Part shown: positions 7,499 through 15,343 of the stretch, in pieces
How positions within the stretch are numbered: position 1 is the stretch's first letter
How the letters are laid out: every line of letters starts with the position of its first letter
Source of the DNA: Pirellulaceae bacterium
Lineage (GTDB): Bacteria; Planctomycetota; Planctomycetia; Pirellulales; Pirellulaceae
NCBI GenBank assembly: GCA_030748485.1
Contig: JASMLW010000197.1
Location: forward strand, 1-41,395
DNA: 41,395 nucleotides
Direction of reading: 5' to 3'
The notes under the pieces: model-generated
What the model was told of the DNA's origin: nothing
Database searches by the model: none
What the model saw: the letters and a program-made list of their open reading frames with translations, nothing else
Made by a program: the position numbers and the translations under genes

Positions 7499-8968
7499 AT
7501 GCGACAAGTCACCATTCTCTTGGCGTTGGTCTTTCTCTGCACAACCACCCAGGCCGAAGACTGGCCGCAATTCCGCGGTCCGAATTGCAATGGGTTATCG
7601 ACGTCGAAGTCACTGCCGAGTCAGTTTTCGCTCAAAGAGAATCTGCTCTGGCGAGCTCAATTGAAGGACGGCATTGGGTGTCCCGTCGTGGCTTCCGGAC
7701 GGGTCTTCTCGAACGCGATGACAGGTCCGCAAACAGTGACACTCTTCTGTCATGATGCGAAGACCGGCGACGAATTGTGGCGTCGAGATCTGGCGACCGG
7801 CGCGCTGCCGGAGATTCACAAGACGAACAGCCAAGCCGCCACGACTCCCGCCGCCGACGGCGATCGCGTCTATTTCTACTTCTCGACGCTGGGTCTTTAT
7901 GCGTTTGACGCGAAGACCGGCGAACAGGAATGGCGCGTGAAGTTGCCAACACCTTATTTCGTATTCAAATGGGGGCCGGGCATGTCGCCCGTACTGCACG
8001 GCGATAAAGTGATCTTCTGTCAGGACGACGATCTCCACCCGGCGATCTATGCATTTGACCGGAAGACAGGCGACCAGATTTGGAAGGTGGACCGCACCGA
8101 CATGGCCGTCAACTATTCGCATCCGGTTGTCTGCCGCGCGAAGAATGGAAAAGACGAACTGGTTGTCGGCGGAACGGGCAAACTAGTCGGATACGATCCC
8201 GACAGCGGCAAGCAGTTGTGGCAGGCGCGGGTGCTATTGCGAAACATCAAGACGACGCCTGTGAGTCAGGACGGCGTGATCTATATCTCGTTGCAGAGCG
8301 GCGGCATCGCCAATCAGTGGTTGGCCACGGCCGATCAGGCCGACACGGGCGACAGCGACGGCCGATTGACAAAGGCGGAGATGCAGGCGTTTGTCGGCGA
8401 TGTGAAAATCCCCGCCGCGTTCTTCGCTAGATTCGATCGAGGCGACGTCAACAAAGACGGTTACCTCGAAGGGCAAGAGCTCGATAACGCGTTCCTCTCG
8501 CCCGAGAATTTCGCCGGCGCCCGCTGGGATGAGGAAGATCCTTCAGATCAGTACATCATCGCCGTGCGAGCCGGCGGTCGCGGCGACGTGACAAAAACTC
8601 ACGTGCTCTGGAAGCGGGAGACTCGAGCGCCCGATCACATCGTTTCGCCGCTGGTTGTTGAAAACCGGATGTTCGTCGTCAAGGGCGGCGGGATCGCCAG
8701 TTGCTTCAACACCGAGACGGGCGAACCGATCTGGGATCAGAAGCGAATCCGCAACGTGGGCGAGTATTTTGCTTCACCGATCTACGGCGACGGCAAGATC
8801 TACGTCGTGGGAGAAAACGGCAATGTGATCGTGATGGACAGCGGACCGCAACTGAAGGTGCTGTCCAAATCGGATCTCGGCGATAGCTGCCTGGCGACTC
8901 CGGCTATCGCCGACGGGCGCATCTATTTCCGCACGCGCAGCAGTCTGCTCTGCTTCGCCGACAAATAG
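7499..8968 (+). CDS. Secreted PQQ-like beta-propeller protein with EF-hand insert, 489 aa
   Basis: A signal peptide (VTILLALVFLCTTTQA, cleaved before EDWPQFRGP) leads into a PQQ-like repeat propeller of the type usually annotated as outer membrane protein assembly factor BamB-like in planctomycetes. Blade motifs recur: HDAKTGDELWRRDL, FDAKTGEQEWRVKL, FDRKTGDQIWKVD, YDPDSGKQLWQARV and FNTETGEPIWDQ. Between blades, around residues 278-332, two EF-hand-like calcium loops appear (DTGDSDGRLTKAE and DRGDVNKDGYLEGQE). ATG 7499 gives the clean signal peptide; an upstream frame reaches into the repeat block. It is probably extracytoplasmic, and a scaffold or binding role is more likely than a PQQ dehydrogenase because no catalytic site is visible. 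Confidence 0.9.
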   Translation: MRQVTILLALVFLCTTTQAEDWPQFRGPNCNGLSTSKSLPSQFSLKENLLWRAQLKDGIGCPVVASGRVFSNAMTGPQTVTLFCHDAKTGDELWRRDLATGALPEIHKTNSQAATTPAADGDRVYFYFSTLGLYAFDAKTGEQEWRVKLPTPYFVFKWGPGMSPVLHGDKVIFCQDDDLHPAIYAFDRKTGDQIWKVDRTDMAVNYSHPVVCRAKNGKDELVVGGTGKLVGYDPDSGKQLWQARVLLRNIKTTPVSQDGVIYISLQSGGIANQWLATADQADTGDSDGRLTKAEMQAFVGDVKIPAAFFARFDRGDVNKDGYLEGQELDNAFLSPENFAGARWDEEDPSDQYIIAVRAGGRGDVTKTHVLWKRETRAPDHIVSPLVVENRMFVVKGGGIASCFNTETGEPIWDQKRIRNVGEYFASPIYGDGKIYVVGENGNVIVMDSGPQLKVLSKSDLGDSCLATPAIADGRIYFRTRSSLLCFADK

Positions 8969-8985
8969 AAACGCGAGTCTTCCGG

Positions 8986-9354
8986 TTAGATGGGCTGATC
9001 GTTCTCGTCGATGAACGCGGCCCCCGATGTGAACCAACCGTCCTGCAACGGCATCGACCAAATTACCCGCCCCTTCATGGTCAGCGGGGCGCCGTTATCG
9101 ATCGGGACTTCGACAAGCACCGTATCGCCGACCAGCGCGTCGCTGTGAAGCAGCCCGATTCCCCGCGGCGTGAGATCGCGCGTGAAGGTGTGCCGCGAGG
9201 CGGATGCGCCATTTGAATAGGTCAGCGAAATCTGGCGAACGAACGGGATCCGGAATTCCGTACGCTGATCGTTCTGCGATTCAATCGCTTCGCGGACGAG
9301 TTTTTCAAGCGAGTCATAAACGCTATTTGCGTTCGACTCGGATGCCCCAGTCAT
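8986..9354 (-). CDS. PilZ-like domain protein, 122 aa
   Basis: A short soluble protein that ends in a PilZ-like domain, the c-di-GMP-binding fold. The segment RDLTPRGIGLLH around residue 61 fits the DxSxxG motif with Thr for Ser. The strand pattern VLVEVPIDNGAPLTMKGRV then SGAAFID is typical. The upstream Arg-rich motif is only partly present (EFRIPFVRQISL), so c-di-GMP binding is possible but not assured. It converges with the PQQ gene, 17 bp from its stop, and is divergent from the signalling cluster at 9707. A hairpin lies in its predicted leader. Confidence 0.8.
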   Translation of the reverse strand: MTGASESNANSVYDSLEKLVREAIESQNDQRTEFRIPFVRQISLTYSNGASASRHTFTRDLTPRGIGLLHSDALVGDTVLVEVPIDNGAPLTMKGRVIWSMPLQDGWFTSGAAFIDENDQPI

Positions 9355-9370
9355 TGTTTGCCTACCCCAG

Positions 9371-9417
9371 TTTAGGTGGAGGTTCCCTGCCTCCTAACGC
9401 AAATCCTGCCACCTAAA
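9371..9417. promoter_or_regulatory. Two-stem inverted repeat in the PilZ gene leader
   Basis: TTTAGGTGG at 9371-9379 pairs with CCACCTAAA at 9409-9417, and inside it GGAGG at 9378-9382 pairs with CCTCC at 9390-9394. It starts 17 bp upstream of the PilZ start. It could be an operator or an RNA leader structure. No T-run follows on either strand. Confidence 0.45.
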
Positions 9418-9706
9418 CCCAATTGCGTCAAATGGATCAAACCGATTCGCGATCTTCGGTCGGTCGATGGCGTAGGTTGTCAGACCAGTTCGTTTTCAGA
9501 TGCTGGCAAAAACGGTTGTCCCTGCTCCACCGACTGCGCGTATTCTGCCGTTTTCAATGATTCTCAGCAACCCAAACTCGTTCATCGACAGTTGCGCATT
9601 CATCCGCTCGCCGCGGACTGCAACCTATAGTTGCCTATACGTTTTCAGCGATCGAGATCGAATCGGTCCTGTTCCGGCAGCGGCAACCCGATAGCGCTGT
9701 AGTGCA
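9418..9706. other. Non-coding gap upstream of the signalling cluster
   Basis: No gene can be supported here. A small hairpin, GCAAC at 9620-9624 with GTTGC at 9630-9634, overlaps two CCTATA direct repeats. A promoter for the histidine kinase gene is expected in this interval, but I could not identify convincing hexamers. Confidence 0.4.
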
Positions 9707-11239
9707 ATGAATCAGACGAATCCACTCGTGGACGCCGATACCAGCGTCCTGTTGGTCGAGGATGACGCCGCCCAAGCGCGGTTCATTCAAGCTGTGCTGA
9801 GCAAGTCTTTTGAAGTGGACACCGCCGACCGGCTTTCGAAAGCGCTCGAGAAATTGAGTTCGGACCACTACGACGTCGTCGTGCTCGACTTGGGGTTGCC
9901 CGATAGTGACGGCATCGACACATTGGCGGCGGTCCAGATCGTCGCGGCGTCGATTCCGGTCATCGTGTTGACCGGCATGGAGGGCGACGACGTCGCTCAC
10001 CTCGTTCTCCGCCGCGGCGCGCAGGACTTCATCGAAAAAGCCGAACTCAATCTCAATCTTCTGGCCCGTGCGATTCGACACGCCATCGATCGAAAACGGT
10101 TGGAGGACCAACTTCTGCAGGCTCAGAAACTGGAAGCTGTCGGCGAGTTGTCAGCCGGTATCGCTCACGAGTTCAATAACCTGCTGCAGTCCATTCGCGG
10201 ATACACCAAATTCGCGAGCGACGAGATTCCATCGGATACACAGCCGTACCGCGATTTGCAGAATGTCATCAAAGCCGCTGACGACGCGGCCTGTTTGACG
10301 AAGCAACTACTCTGTTTCGGTCGACGAAATCCGCTTCAGAGACAGCTGGTCGACCCCAACACAGCCATTCAGCAGCAGATTGAAATGCTTCGCCCACTGA
10401 TCGGCGAGCGCATCGATCTGCAGGTCGACCTGCAGGCCGATCTTCATCAAGTACACGTCGACGCGACCGAAATGCAGCAGATGGTCATGAATCTCTGCAT
10501 CAATTCGCGCGACGCGATGCCCGAAGGCGGCGACCTGACGATTCGCACTGAGTCGACGGAAGTCACCGATGCCGTCCGCCGCCGACACCAGCTCGAACTC
10601 AAGCCTGGGACGTACGTGATGCTGTCCGTCATCGACACGGGACAGGGAATGTCCGCTGAGATTCAGCAACGGATGTTCGAACCGTTCTTTACGACGAAAG
10701 AAGTCGGCAAGGGAACGGGGATGGGCATGGCGATGGTCTACGGAGCCATGCAGCAACACGGCGGTGCGGTGACCGTGGCAAGCGCTCCGGGAGAGGGAAC
10801 GAAGGTCCAATTGTATTTTCCGGCCGCCGCGGACGACGAGTCGGCGGGGTCCGGCCCGGCGAGAATCCTGATCGCTGAAGACAACGCGATGGTGCGCGAC
10901 TTGGCCGTTCGCATTCTCCATCGAGCCGGCTACGAAACGCTGATCGCCAACGACGGCGCTGAAGCGATCGAGTTGCTGGAGGAGATTGAGTTCAACGTCG
11001 ATCTCGCGCTGCTCGATGTCGTCATGCCGAAAATGTCCGGCCGCGAAGTGTTCGAAACTGCGGCCAGCCGGAACCCCAACATACGATTCGTGTTCTGCAC
11101 GGGGTACGACCCCAATGGCTCGGAAACGGATTTCGTCGACGAGCGGCAATGGCGGCTGGTTCGCAAGCCGTTTACCCGCGAGTCTCTTTTGGACGCGGTC
11201 CGCGCGACGCTTGAAGCGCGCGAACTGGCCGCTGTTTAG
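9707..11239 (+). CDS. Hybrid histidine kinase, REC-HisKA-HATPase-REC, 510 aa
   Basis: A cytosolic two-component hybrid without membrane segments or a PAS/GAF sensor. The N-terminal receiver (about 12-128) has acidic residues in LLVEDD, phospho-acceptor Asp61 in VVVLDLGLPD and Lys111. The HisKA H-box has His154 in GIAHEFNNLLQ. The ATPase domain shows the N-box NLCINSRDAMPEGG near 262, the G1 box VIDTGQGM near 309, the F-box FEPFFTTK near 325 and the G2 box GKGTGMGMAMVYG near 335. The C-terminal receiver (about 386-500) has Asp437 in LALLDVVMPKMSG and Lys487 in RKPF. The HEFNN H-box groups it with NtrB/ZraS-like kinases. It starts a three-gene signalling run with a receiver and a sigma-54 activator. 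Confidence 0.95.
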   Translation: MNQTNPLVDADTSVLLVEDDAAQARFIQAVLSKSFEVDTADRLSKALEKLSSDHYDVVVLDLGLPDSDGIDTLAAVQIVAASIPVIVLTGMEGDDVAHLVLRRGAQDFIEKAELNLNLLARAIRHAIDRKRLEDQLLQAQKLEAVGELSAGIAHEFNNLLQSIRGYTKFASDEIPSDTQPYRDLQNVIKAADDAACLTKQLLCFGRRNPLQRQLVDPNTAIQQQIEMLRPLIGERIDLQVDLQADLHQVHVDATEMQQMVMNLCINSRDAMPEGGDLTIRTESTEVTDAVRRRHQLELKPGTYVMLSVIDTGQGMSAEIQQRMFEPFFTTKEVGKGTGMGMAMVYGAMQQHGGAVTVASAPGEGTKVQLYFPAAADDESAGSGPARILIAEDNAMVRDLAVRILHRAGYETLIANDGAEAIELLEEIEFNVDLALLDVVMPKMSGREVFETAASRNPNIRFVFCTGYDPNGSETDFVDERQWRLVRKPFTRESLLDAVRATLEARELAAV

Positions 11240-11287
11240 ACGTCGATGTTGTGCTGAAAAAACTAGCGGGGCGCAGAGGAAGATTCG

Positions 11288-11698
11288 ATGACACAGGAAT
11301 TTCGAGCGTTGATCGTCGACGATGAAGCGGCCGTTCGCGACTTGACGTCGCGGGCGCTGAGTCGACGTGGTTTTGTGTGCTCGGTCGCCCAGGACGGACG
11401 CGAGGCGCTTGATCTGCTGGCGCAGCAAGCCCGTTTCGATGTCGTCATCAGCGACTTTCGCATGCCCAATCTCAACGGTCATCGACTGGTAATGGACGTC
11501 TGCCGGTTGCCGGACCGGCCCGTTGTGATCCTGGTGACGGGCGTCATCGACCCGGCGCTGGTCGGCAGCGTTCTCAACAGCGGCGCCGACGACATCCTTT
11601 TCAAACCGATCGACTACGACGTACTCGCCGTCAAGGTTCGCCACCTTGTCGAGACGCGGGAGCGCGAATCCCAATACGCGAACAGTACGATTCAGTAG
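11288..11698 (+). CDS. Single-domain response regulator, 136 aa
   Basis: A stand-alone receiver domain with an acidic pocket in IVDDEAAVR, phospho-acceptor Asp56 in VVISDFRMPNLNG, Thr in VILVTGV and Lys106 in ILFKPIDYDVL. There is no output domain, so it would act as a phospho-relay or by protein contact. It lies 48 bp after the hybrid kinase and 47 bp before the sigma-54 activator, all in the same direction. The activator lacks its own receiver, so this protein is a natural candidate partner, by inference from order alone. Confidence 0.95.
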   Translation: MTQEFRALIVDDEAAVRDLTSRALSRRGFVCSVAQDGREALDLLAQQARFDVVISDFRMPNLNGHRLVMDVCRLPDRPVVILVTGVIDPALVGSVLNSGADDILFKPIDYDVLAVKVRHLVETRERESQYANSTIQ

Positions 11699-11745
11699 CA
11701 CCGCCGGCGGCGGCGGGCGTCAATCGGGCGCGAGGAGTCTCTCCA

Positions 11746-12924
11746 ATGTCGTCCAATCCCATCAATTCACCCGACTCGCCGGTCCGCCCGATGGTCGTCG
11801 ACGACATCCGGCGGTTGCTGCCGAGCATGCACGACGCGGCCGGCGTCTTGACGTCCGATCCATCAACCGCCGATCGTGACGCATCTGATCAGCATGAATC
11901 GAGCGAGTTGATCGACGAGATTCAGGCGGCGCTAACGTGCGCCGGCGATCAGTCCAACGAAGCTCCTGTCGCGCATGAATCCTCCCCCCGAATCATCGCG
12001 GCGTCGAACGAGATGCGAGCTGTCATGCAGCGCGTGACCAAGGTGGCTCGCAGTTCGTCAACCGCCTTGCTCACGGGCGAAAGCGGGGTCGGCAAGACGA
12101 CGATCGCGGTGAGAATCCACGAGGAGAGCAGCCGGTCGAGCGGACCGTTCGTCGTCGTGAACTGCGCAGCGTTACCGCGCGATTTGATTGAGTCCGAGTT
12201 GTTTGGTCACACAAGCGGCGCTTTCACAGGCGCGTTGAAGAAGCGAGCCGGGCGCATCGAAGCAGCAGAGGGCGGCACGCTGTTCCTCGACGAAGTCGGC
12301 GATTTGCCGATCGAGTTACAACCGAAGTTGCTGACGTTCCTGCAAGATCGCAGTTTCTATCGGATTGGCAGCGATGTGACGCATCACGCCAACGTGCGCA
12401 TCATCGCGGCGACAAATCGAGACCCCCGCGAACTCAGCGCGGGCGATCGATTTCGGCCGGATCTCTATTACCGGCTAAACGTACTCCGCCTCCACGTGCC
12501 GCCGCTGCGGGATCGGCTGGAGGAACTACCCGCGCTGGCCAGCGAGATTGTTCGCCGGATCGCGAACCGCAACGGAGAACGGGTCACATCGCTGACGCCC
12601 GCGGCGCTCGCCTCACTGCAGCGACACAGTTGGCCGGGCAATGTCCGAGAGTTGGAAAACGTGTTGGAGCGCGCCATCGCGTTTCACGAAGGGGCCGCCA
12701 TCGATGTCGACGATCTGGAGTTCGATGTCGATTCAAGTGACGTCCTCGACGAAGCGGACTCCAACAGCGGTGTCCGCCGCGGAGCAACTACGTTGGAGGC
12801 GATCGAAGCGCGGGCTGTCCGCGATGCGCTGCAGTGCTGCGACGGCAACCGGGCGCTCGCGGCCCAGCAACTGGCGATCAGCGAACGCAGCATCTACAAC
12901 AAGATCAAACGTTTCGGGCTGTAG
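11746..12924 (+). CDS. Sigma-54-dependent transcriptional activator without receiver, 392 aa
   Basis: A bacterial enhancer-binding protein that remodels sigma-54 RNA polymerase. An unassigned N-terminal 80 residues precede an AAA+ domain (about 82-310) with Walker A GESGVGKT at 111-118, the sigma-54 contact loop GAFTGA at 158-163 and Walker B LFLDEVGD at 179-186. A C-terminal Fis-type helix-turn-helix follows (about 350-392, [20 protein letters not shown]). The N-terminus contains neither a receiver nor GAF or PAS motifs, so control probably depends on partner proteins. ATG 11746 is preceded by GAGGAGT. It converges with the esterase gene at 13006, leaving an 81 bp gap without a clear terminator. 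Confidence 0.95.
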   Translation: MSSNPINSPDSPVRPMVVDDIRRLLPSMHDAAGVLTSDPSTADRDASDQHESSELIDEIQAALTCAGDQSNEAPVAHESSPRIIAASNEMRAVMQRVTKVARSSSTALLTGESGVGKTTIAVRIHEESSRSSGPFVVVNCAALPRDLIESELFGHTSGAFTGALKKRAGRIEAAEGGTLFLDEVGDLPIELQPKLLTFLQDRSFYRIGSDVTHHANVRIIAATNRDPRELSAGDRFRPDLYYRLNVLRLHVPPLRDRLEELPALASEIVRRIANRNGERVTSLTPAALASLQRHSWPGNVRELENVLERAIAFHEGAAIDVDDLEFDVDSSDVLDEADSNSGVRRGATTLEAIEARAVRDALQCCDGNRALAAQQLAISERSIYNKIKRFGL

Positions 12925-13005
12925 TCCGCCGCCGCCGCTCGAAGCAGCGCCGTTCAGCTGCGATCCTTCGCGCACCATGATTCCGCCTGTGGACGCGGCG
13001 TCGCA

Positions 13006-15198
13006 TCAGTCGAGCAGCCAGGCTGCCACGGACGCCGTCGTCTCGTCCTTGCGGATCATGGCGGCCTGGTCACCGAAGGGCGAACCGTAGGCTGACAACA
13101 CCATCTTCATGTCGTTGGTCGTCTCGCCTCCCACGTACAATTCGCGCGGAGCGCTGAGCGCCAGGATAGCGGGCAGGTCGCCGTACTTGACGGCTCCGGT
13201 GAGGAAATTGGCGTCGCGGTAGTCGCCGACGTCGACGAAGCGAAAACCTTTGGTGACGACGGCGACGCGAATCTTGGCGTCGCGAGCCACCGCGGCGGCC
13301 GCGGCCACCCAGGGGCCGGCGCCGTTGACGCCGACCAAGTCGATCTTCTCCGGCTTGTGCTCGTCGTTCACGACGAATGACAACAGTGAGAGGACATCGT
13401 GTGTCCGCTGCGCGAAGAGCGTGTCGTTGTAGGTGAACGTGTATCCGGCGAACTCGCGCGGATTGCCGACAATGCGGTTCTTCGCCGCGGGCTTGCCGTC
13501 CGCGGTGAATTCACCAGTTTGAAAAACGTCGGCGCCAATCACAGCGGCTCCGGCGTCGAGCAGCTTTTGCACGTCCGCGATGACGGCTCCCTTCTTGTCG
13601 AACAGTCCCTGTTTGCCCGCTCCGTCGAACCAGAGAACGGCCTGGCCGTTCCACTTCGTCGTCGTCGGATAGAGCGAAACGATGGGAAGTTCCTCGCCGT
13701 GATCGGCGATCCGCAGGATGTCGCGCATGACCAGCGCGTCGCCGACGGCGTCCTTGTGCACTTTCTCCCGCTCAATCGGCCCGACTTGCTTCAACGTGCG
13801 ACCGATAATCGTCTCGATCGCCGGGCCCACGACATCTCGAAACCGCCGTTGTTGCTTCTCATCTCCAAACGGTTTGACCTGATTCATCTGCGTCTTCGAG
13901 ATGGCCGTCAAATAACGGATCACCTGCAACTCGTGCTCAACGCCGCCCGTTGGCTTGGGGAGTTTGTCGTCCCACACAGTCCACTCGGCTGGCGTGAGCG
14001 GCCGGAAATCCTCCTCGATGATCGGCTCTTTCAATCCGAGCTCGAGGTGTTTGTTGAACCAGGAGTACATGAAGGCCCGCGTCACGTAGTTGTAGTTGTG
14101 CGGGAAGTGCAGAATCGCTTCGCACATAACGTCGTCGGGTTTGCCGAGCGTCTTGTAGAGTTGTTGGAGTTGCGGGAAGCCCTTCGTCATCATTCCACGC
14201 GTCCAATCGTTGGCAGCCGTCATCCCTTGCGGTCGCGGCGCGAACAGGGCGGCCAATTCGACGTTGCCCGTTCCCACTCGCAAGAGGCTGCAGTTTTCGC
14301 ATGTGCAACCGCCTTGCATCGACGTCGAGACCATCCCGTTGGGGAACGCCACGACCGGGCGCTCGTCAAGGGCTCCGAGCAGAATCGTTTGCGTGCCGCC
14401 ACCGCTGCCGCCTGTCACTCCAACGCGTTTCGAGTCGACGTCGGGCAAGCTGCACAAGAAGTCGAGCGCTCTCACCGAGTTCCAAGTTTGCAGCCCCATA
14501 ATCGACTGCAGCCGCAACTCGGCCTGTGTGCTATAGAAGCCCCATTTGTCTTTCGTGTTGAGTTCGGGTCGTTGCTTGGCGAAACGGTGCGACAATTGGT
14601 AGTCGATTTGGACGCTGTCGGCGTAGCCCAGCATGTCGTAGATGTAAACGACGCAGCCCATGCGAGCCAGTTGAGCGCACCGCGCCAACTTGGGAAATCG
14701 CCCCGAGGCTTTGTGCTTCTCGGCTCCCTGTTCGATCAACTTGGCCATGGCCTTTTCGCCGTAGTCCTGCAGGCGTCCGCCGTGACCGTGTGGGCAGAGC
14801 ACAGCTGGGCGCTTCGTTCCATCACCCTCCGGACGAAACAGCAACCCCGTTACGTAATGGCCGGGGATGCTCTCGAAGTAAGCGCGTTCGACGGTGAACC
14901 CATCGCGCTCGACGCGGCCGAAGATGACCGGTTTCAGCGGTGTCTTGGGAGGCTCGGGCCAGAGGCCGGTCGCAACGCGCACCCGCTGCCGCAACTCAGC
15001 TGACCGCTGGCGCCACTCAGCTTTTGTTTTGGGCGGGTGGAATGGAAAGTAACCGTTCAGGTCAATCAGATCCTCAAGTCGCGAATCTTCCGGCCGTTGG
15101 CCGTCCGCGTAAACATCCGTCAAGTCGTTTGCGGCCGCCAACGACGCGCTCATCAGCAGAGTGACTACGGCGAGTATCGAGATGCGTGCTGCGTTCAT
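13006..15198 (-). CDS. Exported acetylxylan-esterase-like hydrolase, two-domain, 730 aa
   Basis: A signal peptide (ISILAVVTLLMSASLAAA) is followed by an alpha/beta-hydrolase domain of the acetylxylan esterase/dienelactone hydrolase type. The oxyanion region is CPHGHGG near 135 and the nucleophile elbow is VTGGSGGGTQ with Ser265. A His in HFPHNYN near 364-368 may be the catalytic base. A second domain (about 500-730) has a hydrolase-like layout, but its elbow reads GVNGAG with Asn625 where Ser is expected, so it is probably non-catalytic. It is divergent from a related gene at 15344. Likely role: deacylation of plant or algal polysaccharide in the periplasm. Confidence 0.87.
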   Translation of the reverse strand: MNAARISILAVVTLLMSASLAAANDLTDVYADGQRPEDSRLEDLIDLNGYFPFHPPKTKAEWRQRSAELRQRVRVATGLWPEPPKTPLKPVIFGRVERDGFTVERAYFESIPGHYVTGLLFRPEGDGTKRPAVLCPHGHGGRLQDYGEKAMAKLIEQGAEKHKASGRFPKLARCAQLARMGCVVYIYDMLGYADSVQIDYQLSHRFAKQRPELNTKDKWGFYSTQAELRLQSIMGLQTWNSVRALDFLCSLPDVDSKRVGVTGGSGGGTQTILLGALDERPVVAFPNGMVSTSMQGGCTCENCSLLRVGTGNVELAALFAPRPQGMTAANDWTRGMMTKGFPQLQQLYKTLGKPDDVMCEAILHFPHNYNYVTRAFMYSWFNKHLELGLKEPIIEEDFRPLTPAEWTVWDDKLPKPTGGVEHELQVIRYLTAISKTQMNQVKPFGDEKQQRRFRDVVGPAIETIIGRTLKQVGPIEREKVHKDAVGDALVMRDILRIADHGEELPIVSLYPTTTKWNGQAVLWFDGAGKQGLFDKKGAVIADVQKLLDAGAAVIGADVFQTGEFTADGKPAAKNRIVGNPREFAGYTFTYNDTLFAQRTHDVLSLLSFVVNDEHKPEKIDLVGVNGAGPWVAAAAAVARDAKIRVAVVTKGFRFVDVGDYRDANFLTGAVKYGDLPAILALSAPRELYVGGETTNDMKMVLSAYGSPFGDQAAMIRKDETTASVAAWLLD

Positions 15199-15343
15199 GA
15201 CAATTCTTGTGAAGTGGGGTGAGGTGGGAGGAACTGAGCCATTCGAGGATATAGAATAAGGCCGCCGCTACGGAAAAGAAACGATTCACGGCAAATTTCG
15301 GCCCGCTCCACGCGCGGCCATCAACACCTATTGCGAGCCGACA
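15199..15343. promoter_or_regulatory. Intergenic region between divergent esterase genes
   Basis: This 145 bp must hold the start signals of both divergent hydrolase genes. AT-rich TATAGAATAAGG at 15249-15260 is the most promoter-like part. I see no clear -35 or operator, so this records position rather than a defined site. Confidence 0.3.

Noticed and set aside
9620..9634. Terminator or operator at the GCAAC/GTTGC hairpin
   Set aside because: The stem is only five bases, no T-run follows and there is no second site.
10307..11701. 464-residue open frame antisense to the kinase and receiver genes
   Set aside because: Both sense genes have complete motifs; the antisense frame has none.
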